Position numbers and translations under genes: made by a program. The notes beneath the pieces are model-generated. The model was not told where the DNA came from. It searched no databases and saw only the letters and a program-made list of their open reading frames with translations. 64,000 bases of DNA from Diphasiastrum complanatum (Eukaryota; Streptophyta; Lycopodiopsida; Lycopodiales; Lycopodiaceae): contig CM055095.1 of assembly GCA_029204225.1 (NCBI GenBank), positions 34,805,078 to 34,869,077 of the forward strand, given 5' to 3'. Within the stretch, counting starts at the first letter, position 1. Each line of letters starts with the position of its first letter. Below, piece after piece: positions 10,301 to 22,300 of this stretch.

Positions 10301-13300
10301 AGGCCCCAAGTACAGTAGAAAATTAAGAGAGGTCCTTATAGTTATGGACTCGGCTCATTACATTCGCCGCGTCCATTTACATTTACTTTACTTTATGCAT
10401 AAGCAGGCCTTGGGCCCTTTTTTATTCATTAGTGACACTTAGACTATATGGTTGGCCTTTGGCCTTATTATTCATTATTAGGCCTTCTTGGAGGGCGCCA
10501 CCGGAAGCTTCCTTTTAGGGCTTCCTCTTGGCTATAAGTAGGGAAACTGTGTCATTTGTTATTCAACTGATGATATTGATCTCTCTCTTTAGTCTCCTTA
10601 ATCTCTCTCTTTCCTGCTTTCTAGGGTTAAGTCTTGCTTATGTGCTGCTTTCATAGCTTAAGTCTTGCTTATGCGATGCTTTCATAGCTTAGCTCTAGAT
10701 CAGCTGTGGCTCTATTCATAACTTGGTATCAGAGCACTTTCCTGATTGCTGAATTTCAGATCTGATTTTTTGATTGGGTGCCCATTTTCCTTGCTGATTT
10801 TTCTCTCTTTGCTGAGGGCTTTCGTCTCTTTGCTTCGGCAACATTCAGCACAGTTTGGAGGAGGACCAGCTCCCATCAGAGCATTTTCCTTGGCGGAGCT
10901 TTAGCAGATAGTTAGCGGAAGTACTTCCACTAAATTTGGCGGCCGGAATTTTTTTTTTTTTTTGGGCAAATTATTTCCGGCGCCCAAGTTCCAACCCTCC
11001 ATCACCCATTTCCAGCTTGTTTGCAGGCTCTCCAGCGCCCAATTCCCTCATCTCTTTCGTCCGTTCCTCCTTCCATTTTCAGCCCTCTCTTCACTTTTGT
11101 TTGTAGGCTGTCCAGCCGCTTCATACTTGTCACTTTCGTCCGTTTTTGTCTCCGTTTGCAGCCATTTTTCACACCTTGTTTGCAGGCTGTCCATCGCCCA
11201 TTCTCAACCAAATTTCACGAAATTCCGACTCCGTTTGATATTCCAATTTGTCACTTGCCTCCTGGCTGTCCAGCGCATTTTTACAGCCTTCATTTTCCCT
11301 TTTTTCATTTGCTGATTGCTGTCCTGTCTTAGTTGTGATAATAGTGATTTTAATAGACTAATTTGGGGTGACGACAAGAGTCCGCTCTCTCAAGTTTTCG
11401 TCTATTCCTTCCACTATCATTATGGCCCATTCACCTACCCCGAGTGAGACTACTCAGGAAACCTTATCCGATCAGTTTCGTCGCATGGATGAGACCCTTT
11501 ATGGCCTCGTTCTTCGCTTCGATACCGTTATGACCGGCTTTGCTACTATGCAGTCACAGATTGATTCTTTACAGCCTCATGGTCCTGGTAAAGCTCATCT
11601 TTTTCCTTCATTTGGGACTCCCCCTCCATTTGGATTTCCATCTTCTTCTGCTAGTCAGCCTGGTGGTGGACCGTTCATTCCACCTAACCCACCTCCTGGT
11701 TACTTTCCACGTCCCCTAGTTCTTGAGCCACACTTTGCTCGAGACTTTCGTGATAGGGTATAGCTTGCTACCTATTCCGGTTCCTCTGACGGGAACTTAT
11801 TAGAGAATTGGTTTGCTAAGCTTGACACATATTTTCAGATCTACCCTAAGACTGATCCTCAAGATCCAGTTGGCTGCTTTACACTTAGATGGACGCGCCG
11901 CCACGTGGTGGCAAGTTTATCGAGCTGATCCTGATCGGGAAGGGCTCCATATATGGCATACCTTTCGCCGTGACCTCCGTCATGCTATGATTGATCCTCA
12001 GTGGCTTGACCGCCAACGTGATACATTCCGTAGTCTCACTCAGACCAGTGACCTTGCTTTTTATACAAATCAGTTTATGGAGCTTTCTTATCTTTTCACA
12101 GATCTACCGCCCACTGAGCTTATTTCTCCGTTACATTGCCGGGCTTCGTGGTGCCTTATGTTACGATGTTTCTTCCTTCTGTCCTCCCACACTTGTTGAA
12201 GCGATGTCTCTTGCCAGTACTTTACAGCACAAGTACTCTGACACCCTTCCTTCCCGCTTCTCCCGACCCCGTCCTTCTGCTTCATCTTTTCCTGCTATGT
12301 CCACCTGTTAGAGTCCAGTTACGACTCTATCATGACCTCGGCACGGCCGGTCACGAGAGGGCTTGAGGCCAAGTATTGGCAAGGGCCAGTGACCGAGGAG
12401 GACGTGGCGCAAGTTGTTGAAGTCTAATCAGGCTCCATCCACCTAGCTTGAGTTTAAGCGAGCTTTCAGAGCTCAGTTTATTCCTCCACATGAGCATGTG
12501 CGTGCGACGGATGCTTGGCTTTTGCATCGTCAGAGGCAGTACATGGTGCAGGAATATGCTGACAGGTATCGTGAGATACTTATCAAGATTCCGGAAGAGA
12601 TTCCCGAGTGGCTGGTAGTCCACAAGTTCATATTTGGCCTTCGTGAAGAGTTGAGGCCTTCAGTGCTTAATGAAGGGTGCGTCACACGAGCAAGAGCTGT
12701 ATGCGATTATACATGCGCTCAAGGTGTGGAGACATTATTTATATGGCGCCGAGTTTTATGTGTACACAGATCATCATACTTTAAGGTATTTTTGCACTCA
12801 GCCAGATTTGAAGGGCCGCCAAGCTTGGTGGGCCGAGCTGATGCAGGAATTTCATTGGAAATTCGCTTCCGAAGTGGGAAGGAAAATGTGGTCGCTAATG
12901 CACTATCTCGTATACTGCATCAGATGAGCTTTACTGTGGTTGACAGTGGTCTCATGGAGGAGATTAAGAAGGCTCAAGAAAAGGACCCACATTGTCAGCG
13001 TGTGTGGCCTAATGCATGCAAGGCAGTCGACCAAACGGAAGAGTCAGTCGAGGCTGTCGCTTCCGTAGAGGCACACACCAGTACATATTTAACATACACC
13101 GTGAAGGATGGTATGCTATTGAGAAATGGAAAAGTTTTTGTGCCAGACGTGAAGGATCTTCGTCGTAAGATACTTCATGAATGCCATGATAGTCCCTGCG
13201 CAGGGCACCCTGGTATTGATAAGAACAATGAGCTTTTGAGAAGGCATTATTTCTGGCCACGATTGCAGCGGGATGTAAGAGAGTACGTCCAGCGTTGCAC

Positions 13301-16300
13301 GGCTTGTCAGGTGAATAAGGCCGAGAGAGTGAGTCCTCCGGGCTTGCTACATCCACTTGAGATACCTACAGGAAGGTGGGAAAGCATCTCTATAGATTTT
13401 ATTGTTGGGCTACCCAAGACCCAGAATGGATTCAATTCCGTTATGGTAGTGGTAGACAGGTTTTCCAAGATGGCTCATTTCATCGCAACGACCAAGAAGG
13501 TCACAGCTCCACAAGTGGCTGAGTTGTTTATTCAGAATATTGTCAGGTTACATGGTCTGCCGAAGTCCATAGTTTCTGACAGGGATCCCAAGTTTACGGG
13601 AAATTTCTGGATTGAGGTGTTTGCCAAGCTGGGAACACAGTTGCGGATGAGTAGCTATGAGCATCCTCAGACGGATGGTCAGACAGAGCGAGTGAGTCAG
13701 ATCTTGGAAGATATGCTTAGGGCATATGTGAGTAGTACGCAAACAGATTGGGTAAAGCATTTACTGCTATTGGAGTGCGAGTACAATGATAAGAGACATG
13801 CGTCCACTGGATTGAGTCCATTTGAGCTCAATTATGGTTTCAGGCCACTGAGTCCTGCAATCATAGGAATTCCACATAGGGTACCTAGTGCTGTAGAGTT
13901 TTTGGCTCAGATGCAGCAGAAGCTAGAGTTGGCACGAGATAACTTGTCCAAAGCTGTAGCTAGGGCAGAGAGTTATGCTCATGAGAACCGTACCTATCGG
14001 GAATTTGAGAATGGAGATTGGGTGTATTTACTAGTCCCTTTGAAGTCGAAGGTGCTACGCACAGGAAAGTGCGCCAAGTTATCTCCTAGGTATTGTGGAC
14101 CATGGTTGATTATTAAGAAGGTGAGCCAAGTAGCTTATAAGCTACAGCTACCTGTAGGATGCAAGGTGCATCCAGTATTCCATGGTAGCAAACCAAAGAG
14201 ATGTTTGCACGATGGCGATAGCCTGGTGGATGGTCTAGTGTCTCTTGAGGAGAAAGACACCACAGGTTATGGGCCAGACAGAATCCTAGATCGAAGGGAG
14301 CGACGATTGCGGAATCGTCTCCTTCAAGAGTATCTAGTAACCTGGAAAGGGCATCCGTTGTCAGATGCTACCTGGGAGACGCGACAGGCGTTGCAGAAGT
14401 CTTACCCAGAGTTTGTCATCGAGGACCGATGACGTGCCAGAGGAGGGAAGGATTGTTAGAGTCCAGTTACGACTCTATCACGACCTTGGCACGGCCGATC
14501 ACCAGAGGGCCTGAGGCCAAGTATTGGCAAGGGCCAGTGACCGAGGAGGACATCTGTCCCAAGTTGGGACTGGTGCGTCACGAGCAGTGACCCGGTGTGG
14601 CCGCCTGACAAGTTGTCAGAGTGTGTCTTGACCGTCGGGACTGTAGCCGTCAGTGACGAGATGCTAGCCGACAAGTAGTTGGGGTGACCAAGGGGGTCAC
14701 AGGTCTTTGGCGGGGCATTGGGGTGGTACCCTATGAGTCACTTAGTATTCACAGGTCACAGGGGCTAGGCATGCCAAGTGGACTGATCACCCACAGGTGG
14801 ATGCCATGTGCCAGTTGATGGGAATAGCAGGTAGAAGGACTCAAGGAGGGGGTGCCTATGGTTGGGAGGTTCATTCTACACACCAGCTTCTAGGATTCAC
14901 GAGCTTGGAGAGACTGGCTTGTGACATCACCCCTACACCTGCCCCTTCAGTTCCAGTTCCTTGCATTGTGGACCCTCGACCTGCTTTTGTCCGACGTTAC
15001 ACGTCTGCAGAGTTCGCTGACCTTCAGGATCCTATATCACACAGTTTGAGCGCGTTGCCTGATTTACTTGAGATAGTTATTGATCTACCTGAGCTCTTCA
15101 TTGTATCCCATAGTGAGCCAGAGTCACATATACAGGTTCCTACTGATGCTGATTCACATATACAGGTTGCGGCTGATATGGTCCTTGATATTGACATAGC
15201 ATGCTATGATCCTATTGATGATGCTGTTCCATGCTTTGATATTGTTGTTGAGTACTTTGATGCTACTCGTGTTCCTGAGCACCATGCTATAGATGTTGTC
15301 GCCTATGCTCCTTATTTCGATATTATTCATGGGTCTACGGTTTCAGATGCTTTGGCTACTCCAGTAGATCTCCATATGGCATACGGTTATACATTTCACG
15401 ATGGTCCTATTGTATAATCACTAGTTGATTTTGTTGATACCCGTCTAGATGAGTATGCGGTTCTTCTAGATGCACATTTAGGCCATAACTTATCAGTTGA
15501 TGCTTCTGTTATTATGCCTACGTATGTTGTTCCATTTGTGGATTATATTATTCTAGATGCGGGGCGAGAGTGGATACAGGTAGTACACATTCATTTATTA
15601 GCAGTTACATTTCCACCAAGATTCGTGCTACACCTGTTCCTGCTTCCCAGCCTCTCAGTGTTGAGGTTGCTCGCTCCCATTCTTTTCCCAGTTCTCAGAT
15701 GATTCAGGGCTTGGATTACCGCATTGGTGATTTTTCTGGTCAGGCAGATTTCTACATCATTTCTCTGAAGCACTATGACATTATTTTTGGTGCAGCCTGG
15801 TTCTCTTCACTTGGTATTGTTGCTGTGGATCTCTCTCAGCAGACACTTTCCTTTACTCATGTTGGTCAGCATCATTCACTTGCTGGTATTGATTCCCAGG
15901 GTGACTATCAGTTGGTTACCGGGAAGCAGTTTATGCGTAGCTTGCCAAAGGCTCAAGATGCAGCTCTTCTTTCCATTCAGAGTACATCAGTTGTTGCTTC
16001 ACTTTCACCATTCGTGGGTCCTCTTCCTCAGGTTGATGCTCCTTCGGATTTACAGGTTGTTGCTGTGTGCCTTGTGCCTATATGCCTTGATTCACAGATA
16101 TATTATTCAGTGGTCATTCCTGGTTTCATTGATATTCAGGCCGTATACCTTGGTGGTATTTCTACTATTGCTTTTGCTCATACCTCAGATAGCCCTTCTG
16201 GTTCGGTGGCTGGTGTAGTATCTTCTCCATTGGTCTCTATATCTCCATCTCTTGAGTCCGTTATGGCTGATGTTTCTGCTGATTTCTATGGGGTTCTTCA

Positions 16301-19300
16301 CGGGTCCACGTTTGATGGTTCCCTTGCTATTGGTGATCAGGTTGTATCTTCTTTCGCTTTACTCCATGGATCTCTGCTTGAGGTTTGTGAACCGCCTCAT
16401 GATATTTTTACGGTTCCTTACATGATTCATGCGCCTTTGGCCCTTACCGTTACACATTTTTCATCCGAGGATATTTGCGAGATGGTCACTATTACTTATC
16501 TAGGGTATTTATATGCTGGGATCTTTGTAGATGAGTATAAGGGCATCCTTCAGTCTCCTTGTGTTTCTACATATAGGTTTGCTGCAGTCCATGGCGATGC
16601 TATGGATATATGGCATTCCTGGTTATTATGTATAGCTTGGTTTCCATTTGGACCTGTTGATTGGTGCTGGTTTTTCCATATTACTGATCGCCTATGGTGC
16701 GGATATCTCTATGATTATGCATGTGGCTCTCCATCTGTTCCTTGGATTGTTGCTCATTGTCAGGCTTGGCATATCCTGATGGCTTGGGTTATTGCCTCCG
16801 TTCCAGCTACTGTTTGTCTAGGTGATCTTCCGGTTCCTCGTCATTTCAGGTTGCTCCATATCGCTTGGTCTCCGATGCTGAGTTGCCACTTTGTTCTGGT
16901 TTTCCCAGACCATCAGAGTACCTTGAGAGAGTTCCTTCTCCTCTCTTGGATAGTTTTTGGGGATGTTGCCGCCATATACTTCAGTATTGCTCATATGTGC
17001 TTTGATACTCATTCCCAGCTACACGTCGATATTGATCCGATGCTTGCTACTGATGTTGGGGATCTTGTTTCTCGTTCCAGTGCATTTCTTCTATTCCTCA
17101 CTTGTGCTCCTGGTGTGTACTTTGGGATTACACTTGCGGCCAGGTCCGATGGGTCATCCGATTCTCCATCCTTTTTTGGTGTATCCTATGATGGATTGGT
17201 ATGTCCATATGAGGTCTTTCTGGATGAGCTTTTTGGCTACAGTTTTTCAGTTGAGGCCTCTACTATTTCTAAATTTGTTGCTATTGTTTTTATGCATCAT
17301 GTCTTTTTAGATGATGCCTTGATTTCTTGGACCTTTTGGAGCTTTTGGCATGCTGCTCTTCTCGTGATAGGGGCCTTGAAGGTACCGTGCCATTGCTACT
17401 TCTCATTCATGGGCCTTATGGATACCTTGGGCTTTGGACCATGTTGGTGCACATTTCTCCATTTTAGCTATCCTTTGTCAGGTTGATCTCTTTATGATCC
17501 ATGTTTCCTAGCATATCGCTTGCTTTTCCATGCTACTACAACGTGCCTGTCATCCTGCTTATGTTCCTACTCCTTGGTGCTGGTCTTCCGATGCTGCTAT
17601 CTTTTCTTGGGGCACCTATATCACTGAGTTTGCACATATGGTTGATGGTTACGTGTATGATGCGCCTATTCGCGATGACTGTCCATCTCTTTTCCAGTTT
17701 CCTTATTGGCTTCCCGTTGCTGATGCAGTTCTACCTTCTCGGGCTTTTTGGATACCTTGGTAGGATGTCCCTATCTTTTGGGCTGATCCTCTACTATCTT
17801 GGGCATTACGGATACCTTGGCATTCCTGGTTGCTAGTTGATCTTCTTCCGGTTCCTTGGCATTCCTGGTTGTTCCATATTGCTTGGTTTCAGATGACGCG
17901 GCCGAGATGTTCCCTTCGTCGCCATGATGTTGATCCTGAGCTTTTCCCTTTCTTACCAGCTGCCATTCACCAGGTTCGCCTTCACCATAGTCGATGCTGC
18001 CGGCAGATTCAGTTTTTGGTCCAGTTCGATGGTCGTCCTGTTGAGGAGGCCACATGGGAGCCTATTGATGTCTTTTATCATACACCATCACTTGCGGATC
18101 AGGATCGTGCTCCTCCTGCACTTGTTGATTCCTCTACATCAGATGCTACTCTAGTTGTTGATGCCCCAAGGCTTGCTGCTGTTTGATCCAGTTTCTTTTC
18201 GGCAGTTGGGTCTTTTTTTTTGTGCCGGGGAGAGTTATGGACTCGACTCATCACATTCGCCGCGTCCATTTACATTTACTTTACTTTATGCATAAGCAGG
18301 CCTTGGGCCCTTTTTTATTCATTAGTGACACTTAGACTATATGGTTGGCCTTTGGCCTTATTATTCATTATTAGGCCATTTGGACAGATTACTGGAGAGT
18401 GGGGGCCTTCTTGGAGGGCGCACTATTTTCCCTCCCAGTTGGGCCCTAGCCACCGGAAGCTTCCTTTTAGGGCTTCCTCTTGGCTATAAGTAGGGAAACT
18501 GTGTCAGTTGTTATTCAGCTGATGATATTGATCTCTCTCTTTAGTCTCCTTAATCTCTCTCTTTCCCGCTTTCTAGGGTTAAGTCTTGCTTATGTGCTGC
18601 TTTCATAGCTTAAGTCTTGCTTATGTGATGCTTTCATAGCTTAGCTCTAGATCAGCTGTGGCTCTATTCGTAACTCTTATTACATGTTATAATTCTCTAG
18701 TATTGGTAGAAGCATTGTCTTCATTGTTTGGCAAATTTATAATGATTGATAGACGCCTAAAAAGTTGATGAAAAGTCCTAAAAATGCAAATGTTGTAGAA
18801 GCAGTTGCAAAATGTTGATATAGAATAAGAGATCATAAGGATGAATACACTTCAAACATGTTTAGTGCAACCATCTACTATCAACCAACAAAAATGATAC
18901 TTGCCAGGCTATCCATCTCTTTTGTGCCCGTATGTCATCTCCACAACCAAGCCCTTCTAGATCTAGCTTTACCAAGAGGAACAACAACAAAGTGGCTAGT
19001 AGACCCAACAACCGTCCATAAGCTTTGAATCCAAGAGCGACCTTCGAACGCAAGAACTCAACTACCTCTAGGTTTGATTCTATGCAATGAACACATCCCA
19101 TACCATAGATGCTCACTCGTGAGGATGAACTCCTATGAAGATTGACTCCTAGGTTGCTTCTCCATTCTCTAATCTTTTTGGAAGTGCATCTCCTCTCATA
19201 GCTTAGCATGTTTATATGCCAGAAGAGTCTATCTACCTAACTCAAGGGTTAGACCGTTAAAAGTCATGAACTAAGGTTTTATCCTTGCTTCATGGACATT

Positions 19301-22300
19301 AATCAAAGGCATGTCCACAAATTGTCCTTTATGGGAAATAGCATTCCCTTACACCCTAAATTTAAAAGCGAGTGGAGATGAATGTTTAGCAAAGATTTTT
19401 ATCCAAATATTGTTGACTCTTGGTTTACCTTTTCAAATTCTTTATGCCAAAACCAAGTTTTGCTAACAATGTGAATTTGGATCAGATTGAACTCAATTAG
19501 AAGTCATACAACCATGAAATCTTGTACACCTTCAAGCTACAATCAAGAGTTGAGATATTGGGCCCCCCCCTCCTTACACATCAAAGCTTCAACTAGCATA
19601 CATCGAAGGTTTGTCTTGGCATTGCTCCAACATTCATGACATGGTTGTCATTGGAGACTACCTACCCACACATATAAGTTCTCTCCTATGCACATGTCTT
19701 GTAGAAAACCTTAACATGTAGCAATTGTACATAGTAAATACACATTTATAAGTACAGCTCTACATATAGCAGTCCATTCTCGTAACCTTAGGTGTCTTTG
19801 GTAAAATATGCACAAGCACAGGTACGAACATATAGACGTGCTAAATATAGTGTGACCCCTATTTATATTTTAGTGGACATGCCTTTGCCGTAATTAGTAA
19901 CTTTTATTCACATGTGCACGCTACAGCGACGAGTACCACGTCAATGGCTCCCAAATTCAGAGAGCGGGGACAGTTGTCACGTAATGGGGATCGTCTTACC
20001 ATGCAGCGGGTACCCCCCCCGCCCAAAAAAATAAAATGAATGTCCACTATATGTACTTTTCAGTTACTCAATGTAGAGTTTTGAGTGTTGCTTGGAGTGT
20101 GCGGTGCTTTTTCCTTCATCTCTTTATGGCTTATGATGATTGATAGCTTGTCTGATTTGTAGCATAAATTGCACAATCGGTCATTTTCATGGTATCAGAG
20201 TGTTGGCTAGGTGCAGCTTTGCAGCTATCGGCAGTCAAAGTCTGGGAGAATTTGAAGAACCATCACGGTTGATTGATTGGGCTATCAAATTGGTCTTGGA
20301 AAGATTCAGTTTTTTGCTATTAAGCAAGTTTACTCCATCATGAAGGCCATTTTGTATAAAGAATCAAGGAGAAAATAGAGCAAGCTTTGCACCAAACGAA
20401 GATTTCTCTCATTTGTCTTGCATCATTGTTAGAACTTTATTCTCAGGCTTATCTGTACAACAGGCTGTCATTCACATGTGTGAAGCCAAATTTGATCATG
20501 AACACTTTGTATAATCATTGTTCTTGCTTGTTTTTTGATGGTAGATCAATTGTAGCTCTTGTAATTGATAGAACCATTGAAAGCTATGCATCCAATCTTT
20601 TTTCGAAAATAGAAGATTTCTTTGTTGTGACCAAACTTTGACTTGCAACATCTTGAGATAGAGGATTCCAATTCCCAAGCGATAAAGTGCAATGAGTTCT
20701 GAAAGCAAAAAAGAATGTAGAGATCCCTAAATAGAATCTGAAACAAAATCTTTCAGAACAGAAAACATAATACACCAGTTTGACCTAGGGTTTCATACAC
20801 CTCACATCTTGAAGGTAAAAATGGATAGATAACAAATCTTAAGGATTAAGGAACAATACGAAATAACAAGATCCAATCACATATGTAAAAACTGTCAAAC
20901 AATGAAAATTGGAAGAAAAAATTGCCTAATTTTGATAAAAAACTTAACTTTGCAAGATCTTGTGGTGTAGAGCTATGTTTGATGTGAAACTTCAATCAAT
21001 AGTCTTGCACAATAGAGTGCCCTCATATGATTATTTTGAAGTTTTTTCCCAAAAATGGATGGTAGAGAAGTATGCATCATGCTGGCACTTCCCTCTCAAG
21101 GACTCGAGTAACTCACTACGAATCTGAGTAAAACTCAGCTCGTCTATCATAGGCATTCTACTAAGTGCATCTGCTACTGTGTTGAATTTCCCCCGTCTAT
21201 ATCTTATAGACATATCAAACTCTTGCATTACCTCAGCCCAACGAGCTTTTCGACCTCTGAGCTCATCCTGATTGCAAAGGTATCTGAGGCTTTCATGGTC
21301 TGTCAGGACCTCAAAGTTGGCACCATACAAATAATGCCTCCAAGTCTTAAGGGCATGAACTATGGAGAAGAGTTCTTTTTCTTAGGCGCTGTACCTAGTC
21401 TGTGCTGGCTCGAGTTTTTTACTCTCGAACTGTTAGAGTCCAGTTGCGACTCCATCATGACCTCGGCACAGCCGGTCACCAGAGGGCCTGAGGCCAAGTA
21501 TTGGCAAGGGCCGGTGACCGAGGAGGACATCTGTCCCAAGTTGGGACCGGTGCGTCACGAGCAGTGACCCGGTGTGGCCGCCTGACAAGTTGTCAGAGAT
21601 GCGGTGTGTCTTGACCGTCGGGACCCTAGCCGTCAGTGACGAGATGCTAGCCGGCAAGTAGTCGGGGTGACCCAAGAGGGTCATAGGTCTTTGGCGGGGC
21701 ACGGGGGTGGTACCCTATGAGTCGCTCAGTATTCACAGGTCACAGGGGCCATGCATGCCATATGGACTGATCACCCACAGGTGGATGCCATGTGCCAGCT
21801 GACGGGAATAGTAGGTAGAAGGACTCAAAGAGGGGTTGCCTATGGTTGGGAGGTTCATTCTACAAACGGGCTTCTAGGATTCACGAGCTTGGAGAGACTG
21901 GCTTGTGACAATTGGTATCAGAGCCTCGTTTTAGAGAGAGAAAACGTCGTTCTAAGAAGAGAAAGTGTAAAAAAATGTTAGATTTTGCTTGTTTTTGAAG
22001 ATTTTGGGGGGAGAAAGGTGGGAGATAGATTGGAGAAGTAAGCTGAGCCTCCATCGCTGCTGTTCCAGCTTACTAGGAGCCACGTTTTAGGGGAGAAAAA
22101 TTGGGTAAATCTTTTCAGATGCTCCATCGCCCTCCTACACCAGTTTTCCAGCGCTGGAAGGGAAGAACAGAGATTTAAACTCGAAGAGTTTTGGGGGGCA
22201 CCAATCTGCTACTGATCTAGCGCACCTTCTCCAGCTGTTCCAGCGTTGTTGAAAAAATTTATCAAATACTGAATTGGGAAGAGAGTGGAGCGCTGATCTA

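Larger units (their letters stand above)
12306..14926 (+). mobile_element. GyB: internally deleted chromovirus nested in GyA gag
   Basis: Begins TGTTAGAG at 12306 and ends TTGTGACA at 14926. Only about 98 bp of the 5' LTR remain (12306-12403); the 3' LTR is complete. The interior keeps a gag piece fused directly to RNase H, then integrase and chromodomain; protease and RT are deleted. Same family as GyD by LTR and integrase sequence. Confidence 0.85.
10340..18675 (+). mobile_element. GyA: chromodomain-bearing LTR element lacking RT, RNase H and integrase
   Basis: A bounded insertion: TSD CTTAT at 10335-10339 and 18676-18680, LTRs at 10340-10723 and 18233-18675, primer site at 10724 and a purine tract before the 3' LTR. 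LTR ends are AGTTAT...ATAACT instead of TG...CA. Inside, after removing nested GyB, are a leader with tandem repeats, gag, an open region, an aspartic protease leading a 638-codon frame, and a C-terminal chromodomain. No RT, RNase H or integrase motif is present in GyA sequence. The chromodomain and gag/protease place it as a derivative of a chromovirus-type gypsy element, which would need another element's enzymes to move. Confidence 0.85.

Noticed and set aside
10962-11332. Overlapping 117- and 103-codon frames in the GyA leader
   Set aside because: Pyrimidine-rich tandem repeats give open frames in two phases; no gag motif and it lies upstream of the real gag start.
12498-14432. A single 644-residue gag-integrase fusion protein
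   Set aside because: Comparison with GyD shows the middle is RNase H read out of frame after a 1-bp loss, so it is not a native fusion.
15775-18154. Several overlapping hydrophobic frames in GyA as membrane or env-like proteins
   Set aside because: They are alternative readings of T-rich DNA already covered by the protease-led frame; no signal peptide or env motif.
18862-19209. 115-codon minus-strand frame
   Set aside because: No recognised motif, no neighbours of the same origin; not reported as a gene.
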